Shown: positions 1 to 12,452, counted from the first letter of the stretch. The stretch is DNA of 39,040 nt from an archaeon (GCA_016550485.1 JABXGV010000140.1:1-39040), one strand, 5' to 3'. The notes: a model not told the origin generated them from the letters alone. Program-made: numbers and translations.

Positions 1-2340
<2,340 letters not shown>

Positions 2341-2487
2341 TAATTAGAACCCACACTGATTCTGACTGGCGTTTTCCAGGATACACGACCTATGATTGGT
2401 CTCATCGGCGGTGTTGCATCTGCCTAGACCCTTCGCGCAGATATGACTAGGCGTACCCACGCTGTAACCTTTGGGTTGTATTCTCGC

Positions 2488-2504
2488 CGTAAATAAAGGT
2501 TTCG
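2488..2504 (-). promoter_or_regulatory. Putative BRE/TATA promoter of the 23S rRNA unit
   Basis: Minus strand CGAAACCTTTATTTACG, ~150 nt upstream of the 23S 5' end, with no 16S gene between. Confidence 0.5.
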
Positions 2505-2642
2505 CCAGAAGTACCTGTGATGGTAGGTTTTGGGTGCTGGAAGCCCTTTATCAGTCATGATGCATTGTGGGGGGCGGCTGTTGTGGGTTGGGTGTGGGGT
2601 TTTGCAGAGGTTTTTGTAAGGGTGTGGTGTTCTTGTTTGGTG

Positions 2643-3590
2643 ATGAGTGCTTCAAGGACCGGTGTTGTCTTTAATGTTCAACGGTTTTCCACTGAGGATG
2701 GTCCGGGTATTCGGACGACCGTGTTCCTGAAGGGGTGCGCGTTGCGGTGTCGGTGGTGCCAGAACCCGGAGTCGTGGACGTTGGAGCCGCAGCTGGTCTG
2801 GCATGCGGACCGGTGTATCGGGGCTCGACGTTGCCTCGACGCGTGCCCGAAGGGTGCTCTTGCGTTGGAAAGGGAGGGGATGCGGGTGATGCGGGAGCGA
2901 TGTGATGGGTGCGGGGAGTGTGTTGGGGCGTGCCAAGCGAAGGCGGTCGAGCTGGTTGGGTCTGAACGTTCAGTAGGAGATGTAACTGAGGAAGTGCTCC
3001 GGGACCGGGTGTTCTTTGAGGAGTCGGGTGGGGGCGTGACGCTTAGTGGTGGGGACCCCCTGTTCCAGGCATTGTTTGCTAGGGGGTTGATGGCGTCTTT
3101 CCAGGAGAATGGTCTGCATGTCGCTTTGGACACAGCGGGTTATTCCGGGGTGGAGGAGTTTGCGTCGCTGGCGAGTCTGGCGGACTTGGTGTTACTAGAT
3201 TTGAAGGTGATGAACCCTAATCAGCATCGTGCGGCGACAGGAGTGCCGGTTGACCCGGTGTTACGGAATGCGCGCTGGCTGGGAACACAATCTACGCGTG
3301 TGTGGATTCGTACCCCGGTTATTCCTGGGTTCACTGACTCTGCTCAGAACATCTCGGCGATCGCCGTATTCATTCGGGAGCACCTTCCCTTAGTGGAGCG
3401 GTGGGACCTATTGGGCTTTAACAACCTTTGTGTGGTTAAGTGGGAGCGACTCGGTATGGAGTTTCCTTGTAGGAACACGCCATTGGTTACCAGAGCACAG
3501 ATGGATCAACTGGTTGATGTGGCGCGCGAATCAGATGTGCCTGTTATCAGCTGGTCCGGCATGGTAGATGACAAGCCCTCGTCTCCCTAG
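2643..3590 (+). CDS. Radical SAM glycyl-radical-enzyme activating-like protein (PflA family)
   Basis: MSASRTGVVFNVQRFSTEDGPGIRTTVFLKGCALRCRWCQNPES (CX3CX2C radical SAM), ferredoxin-like insert, GGGVTLSGGDPLFQ. ORF opens at 2517 but homology starts at 2643. Confidence 0.9.
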   Translation: MSASRTGVVFNVQRFSTEDGPGIRTTVFLKGCALRCRWCQNPESWTLEPQLVWHADRCIGARRCLDACPKGALALEREGMRVMRERCDGCGECVGACQAKAVELVGSERSVGDVTEEVLRDRVFFEESGGGVTLSGGDPLFQALFARGLMASFQENGLHVALDTAGYSGVEEFASLASLADLVLLDLKVMNPNQHRAATGVPVDPVLRNARWLGTQSTRVWIRTPVIPGFTDSAQNISAIAVFIREHLPLVERWDLLGFNNLCVVKWERLGMEFPCRNTPLVTRAQMDQLVDVARESDVPVISWSGMVDDKPSSP

Positions 3591-3676
3591 ACCCTAGCAC
3601 TGATTGTGTTCTTAGAACGAGCTTCAGCTAAATTGTTAAGAGCCGAATGTACCAAATCGGGGGTGAAGTGTCATTC

Positions 3677-4768
3677 ATGGCTCGAAAGCGCGTACGTGAA
3701 TTAGGTCTGGTTATCGGTTCGGGGACTCCCGGACCCCGAAACGCGATATCCGATGTGCCTGGTGTGAAAGTGGGTCACACCACCCTCATTGAAGGTGAGG
3801 GGAAACTGGTGCCCGGAGCGGGACCAATAAGGACGGGAGTGACGGCAATCCTTCCTCATGGAGGAAACCTGTACGACGAACCTGTTGGTGCTGCTGCTCA
3901 TGTCATTAATGGCTTTGGTAAGGCTACCGGGCTGGCTCAAGTAGCTGAGCTGGGTGTGTTGGAGGCGCCAATCCTCATCACTAGTACGCTGAATGTTGGG
4001 TTAGTCTGGGATGCGGCTGTTCAATATCTCATTGATCAAAATCCGGAGGCGGCGATATCATCACCGACTCCTAATCCAGTCGTTTTAGAATGCCATGACG
4101 GGTTCCTTAATGATGCCCAAGGCCGTCATGTGCGGCAACAACATGTATTATCATCTATCGAAAAGTGCAGCACAAAGGTTGTTGAGGGGTGTGTGGGTGC
4201 TGGCACCGGTATGACGGCGTATGGATACAAGAGCGGCATCGGGACCGCGTCACGCCGACTTGCGAAGAAGCATGGTGCACACACTGTTGGGTGTTTAGTG
4301 GTTCTAAATTGTGGTCGCCGCGGTGACCTGATAATGGGAGGGATTCCCGTAGGAAAGCTCCTCAAAGACCCGCAGACGGATCGAATGTGTCCGCGTGGCG
4401 AGGATGGCTCAATCATCGTCATCCTGGGAACTGATGCGCCGCTTTCATCACGTCAACTCGGACGTTTAGCACGGCGAGCCGTCGTGGGGATAGGGCGGAC
4501 AGGTAGTGTTGTGAGCCATGGCAGCGGAGACTTTGTAGTTGCCTTTAGCACGGTCCCCCGCATAAGCCGCCAAAAACGGATATTCACCACTCGGGACCAG
4601 CTCCCGGATAAGCTACTTACACCATTATTTGCGGCAGTAGCCGAAGCTACTGAAGAAGCGATTCTCAACGCCCTATGCATGGCAGAATCAATGGAGGGTC
4701 GTGATGGAAACCTTGCAGAGGCGATTCCCATAGACCGGCTCCGACATCTCATAGAGCGATTCAAGTGA
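3677..4768 (+). CDS. P1 family peptidase (DmpA/D-aminopeptidase-like)
   Basis: GSGTPGPRNAISDVPGVKVGHTTL and GAGTGMTAYGYKSGIGTASR are characteristic of the DmpA family. Start chosen at MARKRVREL. Confidence 0.85.
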   Translation: MARKRVRELGLVIGSGTPGPRNAISDVPGVKVGHTTLIEGEGKLVPGAGPIRTGVTAILPHGGNLYDEPVGAAAHVINGFGKATGLAQVAELGVLEAPILITSTLNVGLVWDAAVQYLIDQNPEAAISSPTPNPVVLECHDGFLNDAQGRHVRQQHVLSSIEKCSTKVVEGCVGAGTGMTAYGYKSGIGTASRRLAKKHGAHTVGCLVVLNCGRRGDLIMGGIPVGKLLKDPQTDRMCPRGEDGSIIVILGTDAPLSSRQLGRLARRAVVGIGRTGSVVSHGSGDFVVAFSTVPRISRQKRIFTTRDQLPDKLLTPLFAAVAEATEEAILNALCMAESMEGRDGNLAEAIPIDRLRHLIERFK

Positions 4769-4780
4769 CTCCCAGTGTTT

Positions 4781-5455
4781 CTACCGGATTCTCTTTTCTT
4801 CGTGACGTTTACTAATCGTGCGGCGCCCAGTAACTAGATAACGAGTATTGTAACCAATTGCAAGAGCGTGATCCTCTGCACGTTCGAGATATCGTCCCGC
4901 AAGAATATAGTTCATTGCGACAGTTATACGCCGTGGATCCTCAAGAGTGTAAGTGATGACTTCACGGAATAGCTCTTCCATCATATCGTCTACTGTTTCA
5001 TCGTCTTCTTTGAGCATCTTGAGAGTTTTTGCGTCTTCGCTGAGGAGGGCGTGGATAGCGGTTTGTGTCATACTGATGGTGAGGCGGCTCATTTCGGGAA
5101 TCTTGATGAGTCGTTTGAAATGTTTCAACCCCTTCATTCTTTTCGTGAGGAGAGCAATGTTGTAACCATAGCGCCCAATCCGCCGCAAATCATTGATTGC
5201 CTTAATGTAGACAATTAACTTCCGGACATCAGATGCGACTGGTTGGTGGAGTGCGATACAACGCACACAAGCTTTCTCAACGATATCATCTAATTCATCT
5301 TGTTTCGCGTCGTCCTTGATGACGCGAGATGCTAGTTTCTGATCTAGTTCTACAAAACTTGTCACGCCTTGGCTAATCGCTTCTAAGGCGAGCTGGCTCA
5401 TCTTGTGCATGTAACTCTTGATTTCTTCCATACGTTCTCTCATTGCTTTGCTCAT
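4781..5455 (-). CDS. phoU: PhoU-domain phosphate signaling protein
   Basis: Helical PhoU repeats (RRIGRYGYNIA, YLERAEDHALAIGYNTRYLVTGRR); last gene of the pst cluster. Confidence 0.9.
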   Translation of the reverse strand: MSKAMRERMEEIKSYMHKMSQLALEAISQGVTSFVELDQKLASRVIKDDAKQDELDDIVEKACVRCIALHQPVASDVRKLIVYIKAINDLRRIGRYGYNIALLTKRMKGLKHFKRLIKIPEMSRLTISMTQTAIHALLSEDAKTLKMLKEDDETVDDMMEELFREVITYTLEDPRRITVAMNYILAGRYLERAEDHALAIGYNTRYLVTGRRTISKRHEEKRIR

Positions 5456-5473
5456 TACTTTTCACCTCGTCTG

Positions 5474-6241
5474 CTACCCAAATCGTCCTGTTAGAAAGGC
5501 CTCCGTTCGTGAATCCTTGGGGGCCTCTGCCATATGTGCGGTTTTTTCGTATTCCACTAGTTCTCCTAGGTATAGAAAGGCTGCCATATCAGAAACCCGT
5601 AATGCTTGCTGAACGTTATGAGTAACTATTATCACCGTGAGAGTTTTCTTTAACGTCAAGATAAGATCCTCAATTTTCTGGGCGCTAATAGGGTCAAGAT
5701 GGGAGACTGGCTCGTCCATCAACAGAATCCTAGGATTGACTGCTAACGCCCTAGCAATACAGAGGCGCTGCTGCTGACCCCCAGAAAGCTTCAGTGCAGG
5801 CTCTTCTAGTCGATGACCTACCTCCTCCCATAGAGCTGCGCGTTGAAGGCTGTCTCGTACAATTTCATCTAGCTCATTTTGATTTCGGATGCCATGTGTA
5901 CGAGGACCATACGCCACGTTGTCATAGATTGAGAGTGGAAAGGGGTTCGGTTTTTGAAAGACAAATCCAACCTCCTTTCTCAGTTTGTAGACATCCATAT
6001 CTGAATGAAAAATATCCTCTTTATCGATTAGAATAATACCAGTGCTTCGGAATTCTGGTACAAGACTGGAAAGTCGATTTATGGTACGGATTAGCGTTGT
6101 TTTTCCACAACCCGAAGGCCCCATCACGGCGGTAACGGTGTTGGGCATGATTGATAAAGTTATATTTCTCAGGACATGGAAATCTCCATACCAAGCGTTT
6201 AACTTCTTAATCTCAACTTTTGGTGTTACCATTTTTCTCAC
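5474..6241 (-). CDS. pstB: Phosphate ABC transporter ATP-binding protein
   Basis: Walker A GPSGCGKTT, signature LSGGQQQR, Walker B ILLMDEP; GFVFQKPNPFPLSIYDNVAYGPR typical of PstB. Confidence 0.97.
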   Translation of the reverse strand: MRKMVTPKVEIKKLNAWYGDFHVLRNITLSIMPNTVTAVMGPSGCGKTTLIRTINRLSSLVPEFRSTGIILIDKEDIFHSDMDVYKLRKEVGFVFQKPNPFPLSIYDNVAYGPRTHGIRNQNELDEIVRDSLQRAALWEEVGHRLEEPALKLSGGQQQRLCIARALAVNPRILLMDEPVSHLDPISAQKIEDLILTLKKTLTVIIVTHNVQQALRVSDMAAFLYLGELVEYEKTAHMAEAPKDSRTEAFLTGRFG

Positions 6242-7128
6242 TTCTTTCGAACTAAAATTCCGATTTTACTAGACATCCAGTTAGCAGCAATATCAACAAC
6301 CAATACAATAGTGATTAAAACGAAAGCTGTAGTGTAGGCCTTTTGATTTACAATTGGGGAGGGGTGCGTGGCGAAGGTCCAGATAGTGAAAGGCAGAGAA
6401 GCCACTGCATCAAAAATACTCCAAGGCGATTCTGCATTATATCCTGTAGTGAATATCAGTGGAGCTGTTTCTCCTGCAACGCGAGCAATGGCAAGTAGAA
6501 CCCCAGTTATTATAGCAGGGAAACAAGCGCGAAGAGTGACACGCCATGTAGTGCTCCAGCGTGTAGCTCCTAAGGCTAAAGAGGCTTCACGAAGGCTCAC
6601 AGGCACTGCACGCAAACTCTCTTGAGTTGTCCTTAGAACTGTAGGTATCATCATCAAAGCTAAAGTTAAGGCGCCAGAAAGCAGACTGTAACCTATTCCT
6701 AGCACCCAGACAAAGAACGTGTATCCGAAAGCACCGAATACAATAGATGGGACACCTGCTAGCACATCAGCAGTAAAAGCTACCATCTGTTGAATCCGAC
6801 CCTGTTTTGCATATTCTATAGTATAGACTGCAGCACCGATACTAAGAGGAATGGCGACTGCAGACGCAATTCCTACTAATTCGAGTGTGCCAACAATAGC
6901 GTTTCGAATTCCTCCCTCAAGGCCAAGGTTCGAAATTGATTCCAGAAACAATGTTGGAGATAATCCTGGTACTCCCTTTACAATTACATCTAACATAATA
7001 ACAAAGAACGGGATGGTCACTAGAACAGCTATGCCACTCAAGAGAACAAAAGCTGCCTTATCGAACCACTCTCGTCGGTTTCTCGGAAGCCGACCTAACC
7101 CCTTTCTCCATCTACTTTGGTGGATCAT
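6238..7128 (-). CDS. pstA: Phosphate ABC transporter permease
   Basis: ABC permease; LGATRWSTTWRVTLRACFPAIITGVLLAIARVAGETAPLIFT typical of PstA. Confidence 0.95.
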   Translation of the reverse strand: MIHQSRWRKGLGRLPRNRREWFDKAAFVLLSGIAVLVTIPFFVIMLDVIVKGVPGLSPTLFLESISNLGLEGGIRNAIVGTLELVGIASAVAIPLSIGAAVYTIEYAKQGRIQQMVAFTADVLAGVPSIVFGAFGYTFFVWVLGIGYSLLSGALTLALMMIPTVLRTTQESLRAVPVSLREASLALGATRWSTTWRVTLRACFPAIITGVLLAIARVAGETAPLIFTTGYNAESPWSIFDAVASLPFTIWTFATHPSPIVNQKAYTTAFVLITIVLVVDIAANWMSSKIGILVRKK

Positions 7129-7129
7129 T

Positions 7130-8041
7130 TTACTTCAACCCCCTCCGACGCATTCCCCAACGGATAACTAGCTTTGCTAAAATCGTAAACATAATCGATA
7201 TCAGGAGTAATACTAGCGCAACAGCGAAGAGGGCAGACCGGTATAAAGGATTAGATAGCGCATACCCTAATTGGGCAGTAATTACTGAGGTCATTACAAA
7301 GGATTGATCAAATATTCCTGCAGGATACATCAGACTATTTCCTGTGACCATATACACTGCCATTGTTTCACCTATTGCGCGCCCTAATGAAAGCAGAACA
7401 GCTGCGCCAATACCAGGAAGTGCTGTAGAAAGAACGACCCGGCGAGCGGTCTCAGTACGACTAGCTCCAAGAGCATAGGATGCTTCGCGTAACGAATCGG
7501 GCACCATTTGCATCGCGTCATCAGAAACAGCCACAATCGTCGGTAGAAGCATTACAGCAAGAATAATTGCACCAGCCAACACACCATATCCCGAATAATC
7601 TCCGACAATGGGACGGAACGTGGCTCTTAAAGCAGGTACCAAGGTTTTGAGACCCCAGAGACCATAAACAATTGAGGGAATTGCTGCCATGAATTCCATA
7701 ACCATTCGTAAAGGACGCCGCAATCGATTGGGACAATATTCCGAAAGGAATACCGCTGTTGCAATTCCAAGAGGCATAGCAAGAATTAAGGCGAGACCAG
7801 AAACCCAAACTGTTCCCGCAACAAACACGCTGATTCCATACAAGCCAGAATTTGGATCCCAAATTGGACCAAGAAGCCCTAACCCTTGAGTAAAGAGTGC
7901 AGGAGATGCCTCGATCCAAAGAAGAATAAAGATCCCTGCAATGACCAACGATGCAACTAATGAAGCAACAAGAAGAATATGACGTCCGAACCAATCACGG
8001 GCAGTAGCTCCGAATAATCGTTGGAACAATGATCGGGACAT
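7130..8041 (-). CDS. pstC: Phosphate ABC transporter permease
   Basis: ALGASRTETARRVVLSTALPGIGAAVLLSLGRAIGETMAVYMVTGN typical of PstC. Confidence 0.95.
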   Translation of the reverse strand: MSRSLFQRLFGATARDWFGRHILLVASLVASLVIAGIFILLWIEASPALFTQGLGLLGPIWDPNSGLYGISVFVAGTVWVSGLALILAMPLGIATAVFLSEYCPNRLRRPLRMVMEFMAAIPSIVYGLWGLKTLVPALRATFRPIVGDYSGYGVLAGAIILAVMLLPTIVAVSDDAMQMVPDSLREASYALGASRTETARRVVLSTALPGIGAAVLLSLGRAIGETMAVYMVTGNSLMYPAGIFDQSFVMTSVITAQLGYALSNPLYRSALFAVALVLLLISIMFTILAKLVIRWGMRRRGLK

Positions 8042-8077
8042 TGTTTCTTACAACTCCATTATCTTAGTTATATAACC

Positions 8078-9181
8078 TCAAGATTTAGATTCTCGAATCT
8101 TAGTCAGATGAACCATTGCCGAGTTTTGGGGAATTGGTATTTGAGCCGAAATGGGAGTAATTCCATCGATTATATTCAATGCGAGTGTTTGTGCGCCAGT
8201 GTCATTGATGTCTAGATATCCAACGTCGACTTGTATCCAAGTTGGGTTTTGACCGGTTGTAAGACACCAGCGGACGAATTCCAGAGAAGCAGTTCTGACA
8301 TAATTCGTGTTTACTAGATAGAATAACAGTCGTACAATTGGGTATGCACCTGCTGTCGGGGAATCCATTAACGAATCACCAGGATCTGTTAATTCGGTGG
8401 GGATTGCTATTTTAGCCGCTTCAGGGGAGGGTGATACCCACTCGTCATTCCCCTCGTTATAGAGTTCGGCAGCCGATACGCTTTCGAGATATGCTAAACC
8501 GACATATCCAATACCATTCGGATCACTTTGCACGCCACTCTTAACTCCCGGATTTCCATCAACTGCATGGAAGTTCGGTTGACCTGGCCAACTTATGCTT
8601 TCCTTATGTCCTAGTGACCAGCCAATACCACCTTCTAGCCACTTTCCAAAAGTTGCTGTAGTGCCGCTAGCATCAGATCTTACGTAGACTTCAATAGACC
8701 CTGTGACTTCCACTATTGTGTCCCATGTCGTTTCGAAATCTTCCCATGAAACAATGCTGCCATTGAATATAGAAATTGCTTGGTTTCGAGTTAATCGAAA
8801 ACCTGCTGATCCGTTGACTGCATTGTTGGATATGACGGCTAATGCATCCGCAGCCACTGGTATTACTTTGACAGTGGGATTTGCGTCAAGATAGTCTGAA
8901 TCCGGATAGGAGCTTGACGCCCCGATATCGACTATTCCTTCAGCGGCTTGGGTTTGTCCTAAACCAGAGCCTCCAGCTGAAACCTGTATTTGAACCGATG
9001 GGAACTCGACCGTGTACTCTTCAGCCCATTTTGTTGATAGCGGATGTATCGTCGTTGAACCAGAGGTTGTAATCCGAATTAATGTGGGAGTTCCGCGTGG
9101 TGCGATGTACCATCCTAGGAAACCACCGAATAGCAGTCCTATGATAAGACCGAGAGCAAGGCTGGAGTTGTTGATTTTCAT
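8078..9181 (-). CDS. pstS: Phosphate-binding protein
   Basis: TTSGSTTIHPLSTKWAEEY and VRSDASGTTATFGKWL. Internal ATG at 9181 (MKINNSSLALGLIIG..) preferred because the ORF's first ATG (9250) lies upstream of a TATA-like element. Confidence 0.93.
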   Translation of the reverse strand: MKINNSSLALGLIIGLLFGGFLGWYIAPRGTPTLIRITTSGSTTIHPLSTKWAEEYTVEFPSVQIQVSAGGSGLGQTQAAEGIVDIGASSSYPDSDYLDANPTVKVIPVAADALAVISNNAVNGSAGFRLTRNQAISIFNGSIVSWEDFETTWDTIVEVTGSIEVYVRSDASGTTATFGKWLEGGIGWSLGHKESISWPGQPNFHAVDGNPGVKSGVQSDPNGIGYVGLAYLESVSAAELYNEGNDEWVSPSPEAAKIAIPTELTDPGDSLMDSPTAGAYPIVRLLFYLVNTNYVRTASLEFVRWCLTTGQNPTWIQVDVGYLDINDTGAQTLALNIIDGITPISAQIPIPQNSAMVHLTKIRESKS

Positions 9182-9232
9182 TTTCGCTGTTACATCCTGT
9201 GAGAAGTTGAGGAACGTGCCCCGTAACCCAAA

Positions 9233-9266
9233 TATATAGTTTTCCGCCATAATCTATATATATTCT
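9233..9266. promoter_or_regulatory. Divergent TATA-like elements between pstS and the AbrB-PhoU regulator
   Basis: Minus strand GGAAAACTATATATTT and plus strand ATAATCTATATATATTC within ~30 bp, each at plausible spacing from its start codon. Confidence 0.5.
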
Positions 9267-9302
9267 AGGATTTCTATACAGTTCTGACATGCGCAGAAGT
9301 GA

Positions 9303-10328
9303 TTGAACGTGAATGGAGTAGAAACAAGAAAAATCCAACTTACTGGTGGCGCAACCTACATCGTTTCACTTCCGAAGAGGTGGGCGGAGCGGGCAGGACT
9401 AAAACCGGGTAGCGATGTGCAGCTTATCCCACAAGACCAACACTCCATCGTTATCCAAACCGCAGCCTCACTAGAAGGAGCGGAACTCTCTAAATCAAGA
9501 ATGTCTGTTGATGCGAGGACACCGACAGAAGATATTGTACGCGATTTCATCACCCAGTATCTGGCAGGATTTGACATAATTCAAATCGATTTAACGCAGG
9601 CCCCGGCAGACAAACGGATGCCCATCAAGAACGCGATTCGGAGCCTACTCATTGGCGTCGAAGTCATCAACGAAACTACAGACAACCTAACAATCCAGTG
9701 TTTTTTGGGACCCGCTAGTCTCCCATTTCTCAACGCCTTTGATCGGATGGAAGTACTTGTGCGTTCAATGCAAACAGACGCCGTAACTGCGCTTATCACT
9801 AGAGATAAGAAACTCGCAGAAGAGGTAGTTCAGCGAGACACTGAAATCGACCGGTTCTACTTCTATATTGTACGGCAATTAACTGTCGCTGTGGACCGCC
9901 GAGAACTCATCCAAAAGATTGGATTATCCAGTCCGCGTGCGTGTCTAGATTATCGGCAAGCAGTAAAGAGCATCGAACGGGCCGGTGACCACGCGACCCG
10001 GTTAGCCGAGTTAGCAGCAAGTCTTGCCCTTGCACCTGATACAGGTCATCCTCCCGCACTGTTGAAGATGCATGAACGGGCAGAGAGTATTTTTCAGGAT
10101 GCTCTTGAATCACTCCGCATCCTTGATGTGCCACTGGCACATCGTACAATTCGCCGCGTGAGAGAAGTCGCGGACTTAGAGGAGCATGGGATTCGCACCC
10201 TACTGAGCGGCGAGTATTCAATAGAGGCAGTAATTCCTCTTCGGCTTGCCTTCGAAAGTTTGAGGCGCATCGCCGAATATGGTTCGGATATCGCAGAAAT
10301 CGCGATCAACCTCTCGGTAGAACGCTGA
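9303..10328 (+). CDS. AbrB-like DNA-binding domain / PhoU-domain phosphate uptake regulator
   Basis: N-terminal GATYIVSLPKRWAERAGLKPGSDVQLIPQ (SpoVT/AbrB) plus two PhoU-like helical repeats; TTG start. Confidence 0.88.
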   Translation: MNVNGVETRKIQLTGGATYIVSLPKRWAERAGLKPGSDVQLIPQDQHSIVIQTAASLEGAELSKSRMSVDARTPTEDIVRDFITQYLAGFDIIQIDLTQAPADKRMPIKNAIRSLLIGVEVINETTDNLTIQCFLGPASLPFLNAFDRMEVLVRSMQTDAVTALITRDKKLAEEVVQRDTEIDRFYFYIVRQLTVAVDRRELIQKIGLSSPRACLDYRQAVKSIERAGDHATRLAELAASLALAPDTGHPPALLKMHERAESIFQDALESLRILDVPLAHRTIRRVREVADLEEHGIRTLLSGEYSIEAVIPLRLAFESLRRIAEYGSDIAEIAINLSVER

Positions 10329-10859
10329 CTAATTACCTATCCGTTGTCCGCAAAACGCGCAGTACCGCGCATCAGCATCGTTGTCGCGATAACAGTGTGG
10401 GCAAACACGTGGAAGAAAAACATCCTCCTCCTCGAAGAGCTCTTCTTCCAAAGTCGTCTCCGTCTTGGCGATTTCTTGAACAGCTCTGGCAGCTGTGTAT
10501 ATGGGGGTCCAGAGGATGCGTTTGTTATCTTTGGTTCCATGGGTCGGGCACTCTAATAACAAGATAGTCCAGTGGCCCTTTACTCCTACTTTCTGAGGAA
10601 AGGCGGGGGCACCGCACGTGTTACAGCGGAAAAGACGGTCAGCGGCAGCACCAATCCACTCACTGAGCTGGCTGTACGGAAGCAGAATACGAGTTGCCTT
10701 CCGGTGAACAGGGCATCGTACATAGACGGCAAGTGGTTGTAGTTCGCGGCGTTTCGAGGTTTGCGCCTCGTCAACCTTTAGCAGAATATAGGGGCGCCCG
10801 CAGGTGCATGTCAATGCCCCTTCCCATGCTGCTTCGCCCACGGTTTGATCTGCTGTCAT
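10329..10859 (-). CDS. Multi-zinc-ribbon protein of unknown function
   Basis: Cys motifs CTCGRPY, CPVHRK, CNTCGAP, CPTHGT and C-terminal CPHCYRDNDADARYCAFCGQ. Confidence 0.75.
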   Translation of the reverse strand: MTADQTVGEAAWEGALTCTCGRPYILLKVDEAQTSKRRELQPLAVYVRCPVHRKATRILLPYSQLSEWIGAAADRLFRCNTCGAPAFPQKVGVKGHWTILLLECPTHGTKDNKRILWTPIYTAARAVQEIAKTETTLEEELFEEEDVFLPRVCPHCYRDNDADARYCAFCGQRIGN

Positions 10860-10911
10860 AGTGTTGATCTCGATGTCTAGCTGGTTGCTCCAGCGTCTTA
10901 AGGTTTAGTAA

Positions 10912-11772
10912 CTAGGAATCGGGTTTCTTGAAAATGAGGATATATTCGTGGACTTTGTTTACTCGGAAAACATATGGGAACCCGAGAGGTCTGAGGTTGT
11001 GATATTCGTGGTGGCGGTCCCAGATTATGATGTCTTCAAGAGAGAAACCGGTCTCTCTCATTTGCTGAATGCAGTCCATGTGAAGGGGGTAGAATCTGCT
11101 ACCCTTTCGGAGGTCCATTACAACAAGAATACACCAATGACTAGGTTTCAGCACCGTGAACAGTTGTTCAAATACGCTGCTCAGGGCGTCTAGGAACTGG
11201 TTGTAGTCAGTGATGTTTCCAATATCTTGCTCTGATGGGCTGTACGGTCGAGGCTGCTTCCCGTCTGCAGTGCGGCGTTGGCAGTGGATATCCCAGTAAG
11301 GCGGCGATGTGACAACGAGGTCCACAGAGTCTGACTCTATGTACCGTCCGATGCGGCGCGCGTCCTCATGATAAATTACTGGGGCTGGAACGTCTTCTTG
11401 GTTAGAGCAGTTTTGCAGACGTTGTTTGGCAAGTGAAATGAACTCGGAGGAAATCTCAAACCCCACGCCCTGCCGTTTGAGTTCTTGAGCCGCAACTAGC
11501 GTGCTGCCCACGCCCATAAAGGGGTCGAAAACCACATCCCCTGGGCGAGTGTAGATGTCCAGTAACCGTTTTACTAGGGCTACCGGAAACAACGCTGGAT
11601 GTCGGAGGCGGGTTTCCTCCATGGTCTTTGTTAAATCCCAGATACTAATTGAATAGCGCGTCCAGGTTTTTCCATCTAGCGTATTTAACCGTCTTTTGCT
11701 GCGGCGCGGCTTCTCGGGCATCATAAGGCACCTCAAGGACACAAACTCTTTCATCGTACTAAAAGTCTGCAT
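10912..11772 (-). CDS. Solitary amino-DNA methyltransferase (N4/N6 type)
   Basis: SAM motif I DPFMGVGSTLVAAQELKRQGVGFEIS and catalytic motif TSPPYWDIH. Start may be internal (MMPEKPRRSKRR). Confidence 0.9.
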   Translation of the reverse strand: MQTFSTMKEFVSLRCLMMPEKPRRSKRRLNTLDGKTWTRYSISIWDLTKTMEETRLRHPALFPVALVKRLLDIYTRPGDVVFDPFMGVGSTLVAAQELKRQGVGFEISSEFISLAKQRLQNCSNQEDVPAPVIYHEDARRIGRYIESDSVDLVVTSPPYWDIHCQRRTADGKQPRPYSPSEQDIGNITDYNQFLDALSSVFEQLFTVLKPSHWCILVVMDLRKGSRFYPLHMDCIQQMRETGFSLEDIIIWDRHHEYHNLRPLGFPYVFRVNKVHEYILIFKKPDS

Positions 11773-11802
11773 TCCTACAAGAACCAGAAAGACCAGCCAA
11801 AC

Positions 11803-12342
11803 CTAAGGCGTATCAGTTGACTTCTTTATGACAAGTTGAGCTAGTCCATGAAAGGCTGCTTCTACGTTCTGCCCTGAAAGTGCCGAGGTCTCGTAGAACT
11901 CTGCCCCAAACCTACTAGCCAGTTCTTCACCCGAGCTCGTTTCCACTACACGCTGATCAACAAGGTCCGCCTTGGTTCCCCACAACGCAGGTGTATATCT
12001 CTCAATAGCCCGATTAACTTCTGGCAACCACCGCTCCTCAATGTGGTTAAAGGACTCTAATCGTGTCAAGTCAAAGGCGAAAACCACACCATCAGCCCCC
12101 TGGTAGTACTTCTGCCGCAAGAATTGGAAGCGTTCTTGCCCTCCAGTGTCCCATAAGCTAAGCGTAACGTGGGCGCCGTCAATGTAAACTTCCTTTACTA
12201 CAAGATTTATGGCCAAAGTCGTAATGTATGAATGGCTGAAGGTTCCAGTGGCGAAGCGGCGAACAAGTGAGGATTTGCCTACAGCCCAGTCGCCGCAAAT
12301 GACGATTTTAAATCTGTAGCTTGCCTGTGTCTCGCCGCCCAT
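11803..12342 (-). CDS. Ras/Rab-like small GTPase
   Basis: G1 GDWAVGKSS, G3 WDTGGQERF, G4-like GTKAD, G5-like ETSAL. Confidence 0.95.
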   Translation of the reverse strand: MGGETQASYRFKIVICGDWAVGKSSLVRRFATGTFSHSYITTLAINLVVKEVYIDGAHVTLSLWDTGGQERFQFLRQKYYQGADGVVFAFDLTRLESFNHIEERWLPEVNRAIERYTPALWGTKADLVDQRVVETSSGEELASRFGAEFYETSALSGQNVEAAFHGLAQLVIKKSTDTP

Positions 12343-12452
12343 AGAATCAACCTACCGAGTCAGTTCTATTGAATAGGCGAGTAGACTTTCTTCATCCAGT
12401 GTTTATTATACATTCGGTTATCACGTTATTTGAGTAAAGAGCCCCCAACCCT

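Noticed and set aside
7521-7994. 157-aa ORF antiparallel-frame within pstC
   Set aside because: Low-complexity Ser/Cys/Gly-rich translation in another frame of a clear pstC gene.
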